NCBI RefSeq assembly: GCF_008636115.1
Contig: NZ_QLZD01000020.1
Location: 33,079 to 97,078, forward strand
Direction of reading: 5' to 3'
From: Candidatus Tokpelaia sp.
Lineage (GTDB): Bacteria > Pseudomonadota > Alphaproteobacteria > Rhizobiales > Rhizobiaceae
Length of the DNA: 64,000 bases
The first letter of the stretch is position 1; every line of letters begins with the position of its first letter. The notes under the pieces are model-generated. The model saw only the letters and a list, made by a program, of their open reading frames with translations. It was not told the DNA's origin and made no database searches. A program made the position numbers and the translations under genes. Shown one piece after another: positions 38,034-47,692 of the stretch.

Positions 38034-38675
38034 TTAAGCGTCTTTCTTGACTTCGGCTTTTTTAGCTTCCGGCTCGGCTGCCGCTTCTGTAGCCGGCGCT
38101 TCCTCTTCCTCAACCGGGGCGGCGATAGTAGCCAGAGTAAAATCGCGATCCTGAATAACCAGCTCAATATTGGCAGGCAGTTGCGCTGCCGAAATATGAA
38201 TGGAATCACCGATTTCAAATTTCTGAATATCTACGGTGATAGCCTCGGGGATAGAAGTTGCCGGGGCAATCAGCTCAACTTCGTGGCGCACAATATTCAG
38301 CACGCCACCTTGTTTCAGCCCGACACAGCTTTCTTCATTAAGGAAATGAACCGGCACTTCAACAGTGACCAGAGATTTTTCTGAAACCCGCAAAAAATCA
38401 ATATGCAGCACTGTATCCCGCACGGGATCAAGCTGATAATCTTTTGGCAGAACCTGAATTTTTTCGCCATTTATGTCAACGACTATCACCCGGGTGCGGA
38501 AGCTGCCGGCCAGAATTTGCCTAAAGGCCTCTTTAAGGGGAATGGCAATAGCCACGGGCGACTGCTTCTCGCCATAAATAATAGCGGGAATCTGCCCTTT
38601 GCGCCGTAATACACGGGAGGACCCCTTACCAACCCGGTCGCGCGATTCTGCTTTGAGCGTAAATTCCGTGCTCAT
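38034..38675 (-). CDS. rplY: 50S ribosomal protein L25/CTC
   Basis: 5S rRNA-binding ribosomal protein, long CTC form of 213 residues. The L25 domain (about 1-95) starts with [25 protein letters not shown]. The TL5 beta domain follows (about 98-185), with [20 protein letters not shown] and IPEAITVDI. It ends in an Ala/Glu/Lys-rich tail. GGAAAGG lies before the ATG. It is first in the leftward rplY-pth-ychF series, with a 95-base gap to pth. Confidence 0.96.
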   Translation of the reverse strand: MSTEFTLKAESRDRVGKGSSRVLRRKGQIPAIIYGEKQSPVAIAIPLKEAFRQILAGSFRTRVIVVDINGEKIQVLPKDYQLDPVRDTVLHIDFLRVSEKSLVTVEVPVHFLNEESCVGLKQGGVLNIVRHEVELIAPATSIPEAITVDIQKFEIGDSIHISAAQLPANIELVIQDRDFTLATIAAPVEEEEAPATEAAAEPEAKKAEVKKDA

Positions 38676-39087
38676 AAGTAAATCCTTTCCAATTTCAGCG
38701 GAGATTTTGCCCAAAACCCAAACAACGCACCGGCAGGCCGGGCGGCTGTGTTCAAGGGCAAAATTTAGAGGACTGGCAGGCAAAATGCGGCGAAACCGCT
38801 TTTAACACTATAACACCGGACGCAGGTCACCTAATCGACTTCGCCCGTAATATTTGCGCAGCCCTCCCCGCGCTGCCTCCAAGGGTGTCTGCGCAGGTTT
38901 TTTGTCTATAAAGCATAAAAGCCTGCTTGGCAAGAGTTGTAATCAGCCGGCGCTCCTTTTATAAACAGAGACAGATTTGTTACTCCCTGCCGCTGCCTGA
39001 GGCAGCCTTGCTGCCCAGGCGGAGTTTTTCAGGTAATTTTTCTGTAATTTGCGCTTGTTTGCGCCTGTTTGCTTGTTTGAGGCAGCG
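38676..39087. promoter_or_regulatory. divergent promoter region, rplY and HerA-like gene
   Basis: The two flanking genes diverge, so both promoters should lie in these 412 bases. No specific operator was recognised. Confidence 0.35.
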
Positions 39088-40689
39088 ATGCAAATATCAA
39101 TTTCCATGGGGTTGGTTGCTAAAAATATTGCTTCAAACGGGGAAGAAGCTGCATGCCTGGATCTGGAGGAATTGCTGGCGACCCGCCTGCTGGTGCAAGG
39201 CAATTCCGGCTCCGGCAAATCGCATTTGCTGCGCCGCCTGCTTGAGCAAAGCGCGCAATGGGTGCAGCAATGTGTGATAGATCCGGAGGGAGATTTTGTA
39301 ACTCTGGCTGATAAATTCGGCCATGTGGTGGTGGAGGCGGCGCGCACGGCAGAAGAACTGGCGCGCCTTGCCGCGCGTATTCGCAAGCATCGTGTCTCAA
39401 GCGTGTTGAATCTGGAGGGATTGGAAGCCGATGCGCAAATGCGCGCTGCTGCCGCTTTTTTAAACGGCCTGTTTGAGGCCGAGCGTGATTATTGGTATCC
39501 GCTGCTGGTAGTGGTTGACGAAGCGCAGCTTTTTGCCCCGGCCGGCGCGGCAGAAGTTTCAGAAGAAGCGCGCCGCCAATCGCTTTCCGCCATGACTAAC
39601 CTCATGTGCCGCGGGCGCAAGCGCGGCCTGGCCGGAATTATTGCCACGCAAAGATTGGCCAAGCTGGCCAAAAATGTGGCGGCTGAGGCTTCCAATTTTC
39701 TTATGGGGCGCACATTTCTGGATATTGATATGGCGCGCGCCGCCGATTTGCTGGGTATGGAGCGCCGCCAGGCAGAAATATTCCGCGATTTGGCCCGCGG
39801 TCATTTTATTGCGCTTGGCCCGGCTTTGTCGCGCCGGCCTTTGCCGATAAAAATCGGCGCGGTAGAAACGGCCGCCCGTTCCGGCAGCCCGAAATTGCTG
39901 CCGCTGCCGGAAACGCCGGCTGATGCGGAGCAGCTTATTTTCACCCCGGTTATGGCCGAGCCGGTTTTGCGCCCTGCTCAGGCGCCGTCCCCGCCGGCCC
40001 TGCGGCCGACTGAGGATATTTTGCGGGAAGTAGCAGCCGCCGGAGCGGCGGCAAGCGAGCCGGCGGCAGAGGGGGCGGAAAGGCCGCTTTTCCCGGAACT
40101 GGTGGAAGAAGAGAAGCGCCTTGTTTTTCAGCGGCTTATGCGTGATATTTTTGCCGATAGACGTGCTTTTTATCAAACTGTGGCAGTGCTGTATCAGGAT
40201 TTTCAGGTGCGCTGCCGGATAGAGCGGATAAAAGAACGCCTGCCCTCTATGCCGGAATTTCGCTGCTTGCTGGCTTGTGCCCGCGCCGGCGTGGGCGCTG
40301 AAGCCGAGGCGCAGCCCCTGTGGCCGCAAGCCTGCCGCCTGGCCGAAAATTTGAGCAATGAAGAGGTTGAGGCGCGCAGTGTCTTTTTGGCGCTGGCGCA
40401 GGCAGCGGCGCTGGCGGCGCCGTGTCCGGGCGATGCTACCCTGGCGCGGCTTTACCGAACATCATCACCGCGGCGGGTGCAAAGCCTGCTGAAGCATTTT
40501 GAAGAGCGCGGGCTGATTATTGTGCGCACTGATTTTAGCGGCAAGCGCATTATCACTTTCCCCGATTTACAGATTGAAACCGCCTCCGGCCGCCCGGAAG
40601 CCGAGGATATAATAGAGACAAGAGAGCAGCTAGAAGGGAAAGCTAAGAATGGACAAATGATAGAAGAAGCTGTATCACCGTCACTATGA
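39088..40689 (+). CDS. HerA-like P-loop ATPase
   Basis: DNA-translocase-type ATPase of the HerA/DUF87 class, 533 residues. The Walker A motif is LLVQGNSGSGKSHLLRRLL near residues 33-50, a DPEGDF segment follows (IDPEGDFVTLADK), and Walker B is LLVVVDEAQLFAP near 150. The sensor and arginine-finger region GRKRGLAGIIATQRLAKL is typical. After an Ala/Pro-rich linker (about 285-330), the C-terminal 200 residues contain a probable winged-helix end (SPRRVQSLLKHFEERGLI). Proteins of this kind are common in alphaproteobacteria; no NurA partner is present. It lies next to the restriction-modification cassette, but composition suggests it belongs to the core. Confidence 0.85.
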   Translation: MQISISMGLVAKNIASNGEEAACLDLEELLATRLLVQGNSGSGKSHLLRRLLEQSAQWVQQCVIDPEGDFVTLADKFGHVVVEAARTAEELARLAARIRKHRVSSVLNLEGLEADAQMRAAAAFLNGLFEAERDYWYPLLVVVDEAQLFAPAGAAEVSEEARRQSLSAMTNLMCRGRKRGLAGIIATQRLAKLAKNVAAEASNFLMGRTFLDIDMARAADLLGMERRQAEIFRDLARGHFIALGPALSRRPLPIKIGAVETAARSGSPKLLPLPETPADAEQLIFTPVMAEPVLRPAQAPSPPALRPTEDILREVAAAGAAASEPAAEGAERPLFPELVEEEKRLVFQRLMRDIFADRRAFYQTVAVLYQDFQVRCRIERIKERLPSMPEFRCLLACARAGVGAEAEAQPLWPQACRLAENLSNEEVEARSVFLALAQAAALAAPCPGDATLARLYRTSSPRRVQSLLKHFEERGLIIVRTDFSGKRIITFPDLQIETASGRPEAEDIIETREQLEGKAKNGQMIEEAVSPSL

Positions 40690-40737
40690 GAAGTCGTAGC
40701 TATAGCTTCAATTAAAAATAGATAATGCTCAAAAAAC

Positions 40738-41262
40738 TTATTTGGGCGGTTTTGGCCAAAACAATTTATGCTCTGAAGCGCTGTCCCATAATAAATGACC
40801 GTTTTCCAAGACGTATTTGATTGGTATTTTGGGATTATTTATGTCTTTGCCTGTATCATGCCACTGTTTTTCCCATTTTTCGTAGAAAAACTCCAGACCT
40901 GAGGGCAAGAGCAGGTATATTGATTTTATAACTATGTTATTATAGAGGGCGAATATCCACGGAATCTTTCTATATTTTGCTATTATCTTTGGATTCATAT
41001 GATGATGCGTTGAGAACCCTTTAGTCAATTCCATATTAACGGATTTTAATTCAAACTCCGTCCCTAAAGAATCACGAGCATCATTTCCCTCACGTCCGGG
41101 AAGCTGCTCTAAGCTCAACAACAGCAATATTTGCAAGAGCTTGCCGCCGTTATCTTGGAATATATCATGAATGCCATGTTTATTCGCTAAGTCTTGGTAA
41201 GCCTCTATCTGTGGCCACAAATGAAGCAGCTCTTTCAAATCCGGGTGAAATTTGAAATTCAT
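40738..41262 (-). CDS. PvuII-like type II restriction endonuclease
   Basis: Homodimeric restriction enzyme expected to cut CAGCTG to blunt ends. The 174-residue protein follows R.PvuII closely: [39 protein letters not shown], then the catalytic segment PGREGNDA...EFELKSVN with the metal-binding Asp and the E-x-K of the PD-(D/E)xK fold. [19 protein letters not shown] carries the DNA-reading His pair. [17 protein letters not shown] is near the end. About 12-17 residues at the C-terminus exceed R.PvuII. The start overlaps the C gene by four bases (ATGA), as in the PvuII system. The gene is A+T-rich relative to its surroundings. Confidence 0.92.
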   Translation of the reverse strand: MNFKFHPDLKELLHLWPQIEAYQDLANKHGIHDIFQDNGGKLLQILLLLSLEQLPGREGNDARDSLGTEFELKSVNMELTKGFSTHHHMNPKIIAKYRKIPWIFALYNNIVIKSIYLLLPSGLEFFYEKWEKQWHDTGKDINNPKIPIKYVLENGHLLWDSASEHKLFWPKPPK

Positions 41263-41501
41263 TTATTGTTATTCCCCAGTAGAAAGCTTGGAGAAACATC
41301 GAAGACAGAAGCTATACGCTCTATATTATCAATAGAAATATTTCGTTCACATCTTTCCACCGAGCCTATATATGTTCTATGCAACCCCACTAAATCTGCC
41401 AGGCTCTCCTGCGACAATTCACGTTCTTCTCTCAACCGTTTAATGTTGTGAGAGAGAATTTTTCTTGCGGTCAAATAATTTTTGTCTTGCTTCATTCTCA
41501 A
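41259..41501 (-). CDS. controller (C) protein of the R-M system
   Basis: A helix-turn-helix regulator of 80 residues that times restriction enzyme synthesis after the methylase. The XRE-type HTH lies at residues 15-65: [38 protein letters not shown]. The length and gene position, directly before and overlapping the endonuclease gene, are those of C.PvuII. It should bind the C-boxes 18-43 bases upstream of its own start, activate its own operon at low level and repress at high level. Confidence 0.9.
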   Translation of the reverse strand: MRMKQDKNYLTARKILSHNIKRLREERELSQESLADLVGLHRTYIGSVERCERNISIDNIERIASVFDVSPSFLLGNNNK

Positions 41502-41518
41502 AGTGATGCAATCTTGGT

Positions 41519-41544
41519 GACGATAAATCTACAGACAATGAGTA
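41519..41544 (-). promoter_or_regulatory. C-box operator of the R-M system
   Basis: Read leftward, two 11-base boxes, TACTCATTGTC and GATTTATCGTC, are separated by TGTA. They match the C-box form GACTTATAGTC at 8 and 9 of 11 positions, with the four-base spacer typical of C-protein operators. The operator lies between the divergent C-R and methylase genes and ends seven bases before the methylase ATG, so C protein could affect both directions. Confidence 0.65.
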
Positions 41545-41550
41545 GCAATT

Positions 41551-42579
41551 ATGATTTTTGGCGATAAGAATCCCGCGTATAGTACCAGCTTGGGGGCTAT
41601 GTATATTGCGGATTCACTGGATATGCTGGCTTTGATGCCCGATAATAGCGTGAATCTCGTTATTACAAGTCCACCTTTCGCATTGCAGAGAAAAAAAGAA
41701 TATGGAAATTACAGCCAGGAGCAATATGGCGATTGGTTCATGAAATTTGCTGAATTGACCTTCAGGAAATTGAAGAAAGATGGCAGCTTTGTCGTCGACT
41801 TTGGCGGAGCATATGCCAAGGGAGTTCCGGTTAGGAGTACATATAATTTCCGCATTATGCTTAGGCTAATAGACGAGATTGGTTTTTATTTGGCAGAAGA
41901 TTTTTATTGGTTTAATCCTTCAAAATTGCCTAGCCCGATTGAATGGGTAAATAAAAGAAAAATAAGAGTAAAAGACTCTATTAATACAGTGTGGTGGTTT
42001 AGTAAAACAGAATGGCCTAAAGCTAATATTACGAACGTATTAGTTCCCTATAGTGCCAGAATGAAAAAGCTTATTAAAGATCCTGATAAATTTTTTTCCC
42101 CGAGGGTAAGACCGTCCGGGCACAGCATCGATCGCAGTTTTGGGAAGGATAATGGAGGAGCGATTCCTTCCAATTTATTGCAAATACCAAATTCAGAATC
42201 TAATGGCGACTATCTTTCTTCTTGCAAAAAAATTGGTATTAAAGGTCACCCCGCTCGGTTTCCTTCTAAATTTCCTGAGTTTTTTATCAAAATGTTAACA
42301 GATCCCGGAGATTTGATTGTAGATATTTTCGGTGGATCTAATACTACGGGCTATGCGGCTGAACGGCTAAAGCGCAGATGGCTTTCTTTTGAGCTTTCAC
42401 CTGAATATACTGCTGCATCAATATTCAGATTCACAGCTAAAAACCTGGGCGAAAAACAATTAAGGAATATCTACGAAAGCATATTAGATGGCCGTGATGC
42501 GAGTCTGGAAAACTACAGGAATAAAGCAAGTTATAAGAAATATGATGAGAAGCAAGAATATTTGCCTAATATTCTGTAA
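41551..42579 (+). CDS. PvuII-like N4-cytosine DNA methyltransferase
   Basis: Protects the host by methylating the inner cytosine of CAGCTG. The 342-residue protein is close in length to M.PvuII. It is of the beta (permuted) type: the catalytic TSPPFALQRKKEYGN (motif IV) comes early, near residues 39-53, and the SAM-binding motif I (VDIFGGSNTTGYAAERL) comes late, near 270. GFYLAEDFYWFNPSKLPSP is a further family segment. The methylase is divergent from C-R, exactly as in the PvuII cassette. It converges on prs with ten bases between the two stops. Confidence 0.93.
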   Translation: MIFGDKNPAYSTSLGAMYIADSLDMLALMPDNSVNLVITSPPFALQRKKEYGNYSQEQYGDWFMKFAELTFRKLKKDGSFVVDFGGAYAKGVPVRSTYNFRIMLRLIDEIGFYLAEDFYWFNPSKLPSPIEWVNKRKIRVKDSINTVWWFSKTEWPKANITNVLVPYSARMKKLIKDPDKFFSPRVRPSGHSIDRSFGKDNGGAIPSNLLQIPNSESNGDYLSSCKKIGIKGHPARFPSKFPEFFIKMLTDPGDLIVDIFGGSNTTGYAAERLKRRWLSFELSPEYTAASIFRFTAKNLGEKQLRNIYESILDGRDASLENYRNKASYKKYDEKQEYLPNIL

Positions 42580-42589
42580 ATAGGTGGAG

Positions 42590-43522
42590 TCAATCAAACA
42601 AGCTTGAGACAGATTGTTCGGCGGCGGTGCGGGCAATGGCCTCGCCGATTAAATCGGCAATCGGCAGAATGCGGATTTTCTTTACTTTTTTCACATCATC
42701 ACGCGGCTGAATCGAATCGGTTATCACCAGTTCTTTCAGTTTGGAATGGCTGATACGCTCAACCGCCCCGCCGGAAAGCACGCCATGGGTGATATAAGCG
42801 GTAACGCTTTTGGCACCGGCGGCAAGCAGCGCTTCTGCCGCATTGCATAATGTGCCGGCGGAATCAACAATATCGTCAAACAGCAGGCAATCCTTGCCGG
42901 CAACATCGCCGATAATATTCATTACCTCTGATTCGCCCGGGCGCTCACGCCGTTTATCAACAATGGCCAGCAGGGCGTCAATACGCTTGGCCAGTGAGCG
43001 GGCGCGCACCACCCCGCCGACATCGGGCGACACTACCATGACATTATCCGTTTTGTAATGAGCCGGAATATCACGACTAATAACCGGCACGGCATAAAGA
43101 TTATCGGTCGGAATATCAAAAAAACCCTGTATCTGCCCGGCATGCAGATCCAGCGTCAAAATGCGGCTGGCACCGGCTTCTGTGATCAGATTAGCCACTA
43201 ATTTGGCCGAAATAGGGGTGCGCGGGCCGGGCTTTCTGTCTTGCCTGGCATAGCCGAAATAGGGGATAACCGCGGTAATACGCCGGGCAGAGGCGCGGCG
43301 GAGCGCGTCAATCATAATCAGCAATTCCATTAAATGGTCATTGGCCGGGTGTGAGGTGGATTGCAGCAGAAAAACATCTTCACCGCGGACATTTTCCTGA
43401 ATTTCAACAAAAATTTCGTCATCGGCAAAGCGGCGCACAATCGCCTGACCTAGCGGAATATTAAGATAGCGGGCGACATTTTTTGCCAGATTGGGGTTGG
43501 AATTGCCGCAGAAAAGTTTCAT
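42590..43522 (-). CDS. prs: ribose-phosphate pyrophosphokinase
   Basis: Makes PRPP from ribose 5-phosphate and ATP for purine, pyrimidine, histidine and NAD synthesis. The 310-residue protein starts [20 protein letters not shown]. It has the flexible-loop and ATP segments [19 protein letters not shown], the metal-binding [22 protein letters not shown], and the PRPP loop as [14 protein letters not shown]. The start at 43522 is set by the family N-terminus; the frame is open upstream. Confidence 0.97.
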   Translation of the reverse strand: MKLFCGNSNPNLAKNVARYLNIPLGQAIVRRFADDEIFVEIQENVRGEDVFLLQSTSHPANDHLMELLIMIDALRRASARRITAVIPYFGYARQDRKPGPRTPISAKLVANLITEAGASRILTLDLHAGQIQGFFDIPTDNLYAVPVISRDIPAHYKTDNVMVVSPDVGGVVRARSLAKRIDALLAIVDKRRERPGESEVMNIIGDVAGKDCLLFDDIVDSAGTLCNAAEALLAAGAKSVTAYITHGVLSGGAVERISHSKLKELVITDSIQPRDDVKKVKKIRILPIADLIGEAIARTAAEQSVSSLFD

Positions 43523-43724
43523 TACACACCGCCAATATTTTGATCCCTGCGCTCGGGCCTCGCACTGCCTTGGCTCAACCCGGCCGCATGATGCAGGCTT
43601 TTGCCGCCGTTTTAGCGTTTTATCGCCGGATTTCAAGCCCCTTATGCCATAAAAATAAAGTTTTTCAGCGGCTTTTCGGCTTTTTGCCGGTAAAATACAA
43701 ATATTTTATTCTTTACCCTGTTTT

Positions 43725-44552
43725 TCACCCTTTATCGGTCAGACAAATTGCCGAAATTTGCCGGCCGTAATCCGCTTCTCCTTTATGCGTAGCGCGGCGA
43801 AACGAGAAAAAACGCGCCGCATCAGCATAAGTGCACAGCGGCATATCTTCCACCTGCACATTTTCCTCGCGCAGCCGGTCACAGATAAATTGCCGCAAAT
43901 CGCAATGATAAGTGGCGGCATTTGTCTGCTCCTGCCCGGCCGACAGAGTATGCTTTTTGCCGCGCCACGGGGTAAAATAACGCGCATAGGCTAAGTCTTT
44001 TGCCAGAAAATTCTGGCGGAAATCCTCTCCCACCTCATAATTTTCCCGGCTGATAGCGGGGCCGGAAACGGCCAGAATATTTTCTGCCCTGGCGCCAAGC
44101 TTGAGCATGGCCTCTATACTATTGGGCAAAATACCGTTTAGCGCGCCCTTCCAGCCGGCATGGACAGCGGCAATAATGCGCGCCTGCGGGTCGGCCAGCA
44201 GCACTGCGCCGCAATCCGCCGTCACAATGCCGATTGCCAGCCCGGATATATTGGTCACATAAGCATCGGCCTTTGCTGCCTGCCCCGGCAGCGGATCCGT
44301 GACTATTGCGGCACTATTGGAATGGCATTGAGACGGGGTCAGCAACCTCGCCGCCGGCACATCAAACCAGGCCGCCACACGGCGGCGGTTCTCGATTATA
44401 TCAGCGCCTGTATCGCCAGAGCCCAGGCCGGCATTCAGGCTGGCATAAATACCGTTCGAAACACCGCCGCAACGGGTGAAAAAGCCGTGTTTTATACCTG
44501 TTTGCCGCTGCAAAAGCGGGGCAGGAACCGGCTGTAACGAGCGCTGCGGCAT
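43725..44552 (-). CDS. pgeF: PgeF/YfiH-type copper-independent laccase domain protein
   Basis: Member of the YfiH/DUF152 family, known as peptidoglycan editing factor and related to purine nucleoside phosphorylase (FAMIN-like) activity. In the 275-residue protein the zinc ligands are seen in TPSQCHSNSAAIV, GIVTADCGAVLLADP and AVHAGWKGALNGIL; RFFSFRR sits near the C-terminus. GGGAGAGA precedes the ATG at 44552. It is third in the leftward lgt-midA-pgeF run that is conserved in alphaproteobacteria. Confidence 0.93.
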   Translation of the reverse strand: MPQRSLQPVPAPLLQRQTGIKHGFFTRCGGVSNGIYASLNAGLGSGDTGADIIENRRRVAAWFDVPAARLLTPSQCHSNSAAIVTDPLPGQAAKADAYVTNISGLAIGIVTADCGAVLLADPQARIIAAVHAGWKGALNGILPNSIEAMLKLGARAENILAVSGPAISRENYEVGEDFRQNFLAKDLAYARYFTPWRGKKHTLSAGQEQTNAATYHCDLRQFICDRLREENVQVEDMPLCTYADAARFFSFRRATHKGEADYGRQISAICLTDKG

Positions 44553-44575
44553 GACTCTCTCCCTGTATCTGTCTT

Positions 44576-45715
44576 TTACGGCGCAAATGGCGGCATAATT
44601 GTGTCCAAATCGGCAATGCACAAGATTTTGAACAGCTCTCCCATTTGGTCAGGGGCAGCCAGCCGCTCCACATCGGCAATAATTTGCCGGCGGCAGGCTT
44701 CATCTTTATCGGCACCCAGCCAGCCGGCGCGCTCCAGCAACCCCATTTGCAACAAAAATTCCCCTTGGGGCATGGCGGCGGCGCGGCAATTTTCTGCCTG
44801 CGCGGCAGCCATAAGGGCAGCAAAATCAACATGGGAAGATAAATCGCTGGTGCCGATATTCTCAAACACAGCGGCAAAGCGGTGTTTGGCCACGGCCTGC
44901 AATGTATCGCCGAAACCATGCTCAAGCGAGCCGTAATCTATCAGTAGCGCCGCGCCGCGATTGGCCGCCAGCAGCCGGCTTAAAGCCTGCACAAAAGCCT
45001 GGCGGGCAGGCGAAATTTCTATAATAGCGCCCGGCTTTGCCGCACGGCAGGCCCGGGCAAAGGCCGTATCCGGGGGGAGCAGCGGCAAAATCTGCGGCCG
45101 GCCCGGCACAAAATGCAGCCTGCCGGTTTTATCGGCCTTTATCCGTCTTTCATGCCAGCCTTGCGCCGATTTTTGATATTGGCGCACCGGCAAAACATCA
45201 AGCAGCTCATTGGCAATAAAAATCAGCGGCGCCTGAGAGAGGCGGCCTTTTATATAAGTGCCAAGAGCGGCGCAATCTTCCACCCAGGTCAAGGGCCTGT
45301 CATGTTTTGCCAGTTTTTCCTGTTGCCGGCGCCGCAGGGCCGGGCTGGTTTCCATCAGCACCATATTGGCAGCCCTGGCGCAGGCCGGCGCCGCTTTGGC
45401 CAGGCTGCGTAACATATCATCACTTAATGTGCCGCGCCCCGGCCCGGCCTCACACAGCACAAAAGCGGCCGGACAGCCCAAAGCCTGCCAGGCGGCAATA
45501 ACCCATAGAGCAATTATTTCGCCGAATAACTGGCTGATTTCCGGCGCGGTGATAAAATCTCCCTTTTGGCCGAAAGGCTCGGCGTTAGCATAATAGCCGT
45601 GTTGTTTGTCGCCCATGGTCATGGCCATAAATTCGGCCGTGTCGATAGAGCCGGCACGCGCTATGCGCTGCGCTATTTTTTGCTGCAAAATTGCAGCGTG
45701 CTCGGCATTGCTCAT
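44576..45715 (-). CDS. MidA-type SAM-dependent methyltransferase
   Basis: A 379-residue homologue of mitochondrial MidA/NDUFAF7, which methylates an arginine of the complex I subunit NuoD/NDUFS2. The SAM-binding glycine-rich motif is [20 protein letters not shown] near residues 87-106. [21 protein letters not shown] at the N-terminus and EITSQLFGE-like ([13 protein letters not shown]) segments are family hallmarks, and [19 protein letters not shown] follows late. Its start overlaps the lgt stop by four bases, and pgeF starts 24 bases after its end, so the three genes form an operon. Confidence 0.9.
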   Translation of the reverse strand: MSNAEHAAILQQKIAQRIARAGSIDTAEFMAMTMGDKQHGYYANAEPFGQKGDFITAPEISQLFGEIIALWVIAAWQALGCPAAFVLCEAGPGRGTLSDDMLRSLAKAAPACARAANMVLMETSPALRRRQQEKLAKHDRPLTWVEDCAALGTYIKGRLSQAPLIFIANELLDVLPVRQYQKSAQGWHERRIKADKTGRLHFVPGRPQILPLLPPDTAFARACRAAKPGAIIEISPARQAFVQALSRLLAANRGAALLIDYGSLEHGFGDTLQAVAKHRFAAVFENIGTSDLSSHVDFAALMAAAQAENCRAAAMPQGEFLLQMGLLERAGWLGADKDEACRRQIIADVERLAAPDQMGELFKILCIADLDTIMPPFAP

Positions 45716-46695
45716 AATGCCGGCTCCGCCCGCCGGTTTCGCCGTGTTTTTATTTTCCTTGCCGCCCTGTCCGGCTTTGCTGCCGCTTTGCGCTTTGGCC
45801 GCGCGGCATGTGTATGCGCATTATTCCCGTCATTTTTATTATCCTGATCGGGGCGGCAACGGCGCAGCGCATAGAAAATAATCACCAGCCCGGCAATAAT
45901 CATTGGCAGAGAGAGAGCCATACCCATTGTCATATCAAATTTGCCGATTTTAAACGAAATTCCCGGTTCGCGAAAAAATTCGGCAATAATACGGCACAGG
46001 CCATAGCCCAGAGTAAAACTGCCGGCGATGAGACCGGGCTTTTTCAGCGCTTTAAAGACAAAAATCAACACTGCCAGCACTATAAACAGCAAAATACCCT
46101 CCAGGCCTGCCTCATAAAGCTGGCTGGGGTGGCGGGGGATAAGATTGCCATTGGCATCTGCCGGGGCGGCGGGGAAGCAGACTGCCCAAGGCACACCATA
46201 AGCAGCCCGCCCCCATAATTCATCATTGATAAAATTGCACAGGCGGACGAGGCCCAGCCCCAAAGGCACGCCGGCAGCAACGACATCAAACAGGCTCCAG
46301 ACAGGGATTGATTTTTTCCAGGCAAAAAGCAACATGGCTATTAAGGTGCCGATAAAACCGCCGTGAAAGGCCATGCCGCCGCGCCATACGGCAAAAATGC
46401 TCAGCGGATTGGCAAAATATTCTGCCGGGTGGTAAAACAGCACTTCACCCAGCCGCCCGCCAATAATAATGCCCAAAGCCGCCCACAAAATAAAATCATC
46501 AAGTATATCCGGTTTGCCCGGCGGGGTATTATTCTGCCACAGGCCGGGGCGCGCCAATAATCTTTTGCCATACCACCAGGCAAAAATAATACCGATAACA
46601 TAGCCCAGGCCATACCAATGCACACTTAAAGGCCCGATTTTCAGCAGCACCGGGTCGATAGCAGGGAAGGGCAGGCAGGCAGGCAGAACAGCCAT
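45712..46695 (-). CDS. lgt: prolipoprotein diacylglyceryl transferase
   Basis: Inner-membrane enzyme that attaches diacylglycerol to the lipobox cysteine, the first step of lipoprotein maturation. The protein has about seven membrane segments. The active-site histidine lies in [15 protein letters not shown] near residue 109, the signature region in [18 protein letters not shown] near 151-168, and [13 protein letters not shown] near 209. At 327 residues it is longer than usual because of a basic tail of about 45 residues rich in Lys, Arg and Ala. It is first gene of the lgt-midA-pgeF operon. Confidence 0.96.
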   Translation of the reverse strand: MAVLPACLPFPAIDPVLLKIGPLSVHWYGLGYVIGIIFAWWYGKRLLARPGLWQNNTPPGKPDILDDFILWAALGIIIGGRLGEVLFYHPAEYFANPLSIFAVWRGGMAFHGGFIGTLIAMLLFAWKKSIPVWSLFDVVAAGVPLGLGLVRLCNFINDELWGRAAYGVPWAVCFPAAPADANGNLIPRHPSQLYEAGLEGILLFIVLAVLIFVFKALKKPGLIAGSFTLGYGLCRIIAEFFREPGISFKIGKFDMTMGMALSLPMIIAGLVIIFYALRRCRPDQDNKNDGNNAHTHAARPKRKAAAKPDRAARKIKTRRNRRAEPAL

Positions 46696-46956
46696 AATTT
46701 ATCTCTTATGCTTTGTTGCGACCTTGCCCGACCTGGGAGCATAATTTGCGCGCACCGCAAAAATATGCTCAAATCCCGGTAAAGCCGCCTGAACGGAATT
46801 GAAACAGCCCTGCTGCCGCTATTAGAGCATTTTTGCCGTTAAAGAGGAAGAGGGAATCTCACTTTCTGTGGGCAAAGCAGTGTTTTTGCACTGCGCCAAT
46901 ATTGCAAAAGTGCCCGGCCGGCCAAATATCGGGAAAGAGAATAGGGAAAGGAAAAT
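46696..46956. promoter_or_regulatory. divergent promoter region, lgt and ubiK
   Basis: The 261 bases separate two divergent genes and should hold both promoters. No operator was recognised. Confidence 0.35.
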
Positions 46957-47214
46957 ATGATGACAAACAGCCCCAATAAATTGCTTGATGATTTTGCCAG
47001 ATTGATGCTGGATACGGCGGGCGCTGCCAAAGGCATGCGCGGTGAGGTGGAAACTGCCGCCCGGGCGCAAATGGAGGCTTTGTTAAACAAGCTGCATCTG
47101 GTGCGCCGCGATGAATTTGAGATTGTCAAGGAAATGGCCGTAAAGGCGCGGGCGCAAGCGCAGGCACTGGCCGCGCGTGTGGAAAAACTGGAAGAGGCGC
47201 TGAAAAAAAATTAA
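46957..47214 (+). CDS. ubiK: UbiK/BMFP accessory factor
   Basis: Short protein of 85 residues of the UbiK/YqiC (BMFP, DUF526) family, a membrane-fusogenic coiled protein that supports the ubiquinone biosynthesis complex. It shows the family N-terminus KLLDDFARLMLDTAGAAKGM and the C-terminal trimeric coiled coil MAVKARAQAQALAARVEKLEEAL. AAAGGAAAAT precedes the ATG. It is divergent from lgt. Confidence 0.92.
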   Translation: MMTNSPNKLLDDFARLMLDTAGAAKGMRGEVETAARAQMEALLNKLHLVRRDEFEIVKEMAVKARAQAQALAARVEKLEEALKKN

Positions 47215-47312
47215 AACGGCAGCGCCGGATTCAATCCGGAAAAATAATCCCCTGCTTTTTGCTGTCTGTTGAAAACCCGAAAAGCTTTATTATAAGAGTC
47301 TGTTACCGACAG

Positions 47313-47342
47313 GCCGGAGGCAAAATTCCGGCTTGTTTTTTA
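47313..47342 (+). terminator. terminator after ubiK
   Basis: GCCGGA and TCCGGC around an eight-base loop are followed by TTGTTTTTTA. It is a Rho-independent terminator about 100 bases after the ubiK stop. Confidence 0.75.
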
Positions 47343-47692
47343 TTTTGCAGTTTTTTTTGAATCAAGGGGGCTGGCATATATTTGCCCAATCAATACACTG
47401 AATCTATTAAATGATTCGTGCCGCCTGTAGCCTTGCCGGCACAAGCGGCTTTGGGTGTTATCTTTGCTTATGTCTGTTTATGGGACGGTTTTTGCCGGGC
47501 GCAGTCTATGGTTTGTCGCTGCCTGTTTTGCAAAAGGCGCGAGCGTCAGGAGTCGGGTAAAAATTCACAGTTACGGGCAGGACATGCTTTAAAGCCGGCA
47601 GTCTGTGGGGGCAGTGCCCAGCAGGCAGGAGCGGCCGGCGGCAGAAGCGGTTTTTTGAAAACTGAATGCTAAAAAACGGATTGAGGTGGAAA
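47343..47692. other. spacer before ybjN, no gene seen
   Basis: About 350 bases without a supported gene. The part close to 47693 holds the ybjN ribosome site. Confidence 0.4.

Noticed and set aside
39559..40329. A 256-codon open frame opposite the HerA-like gene
   Set aside because: Antisense shadow of a gene with clear Walker motifs; Arg/Gln-rich composition is typical of a shadow frame.
39088..40689. HerA-like ATPase as part of the R-M defence cassette
   Set aside because: Its base composition matches the core genes and similar stand-alone genes are common in alphaproteobacteria; there is no NurA or Sir2 partner.
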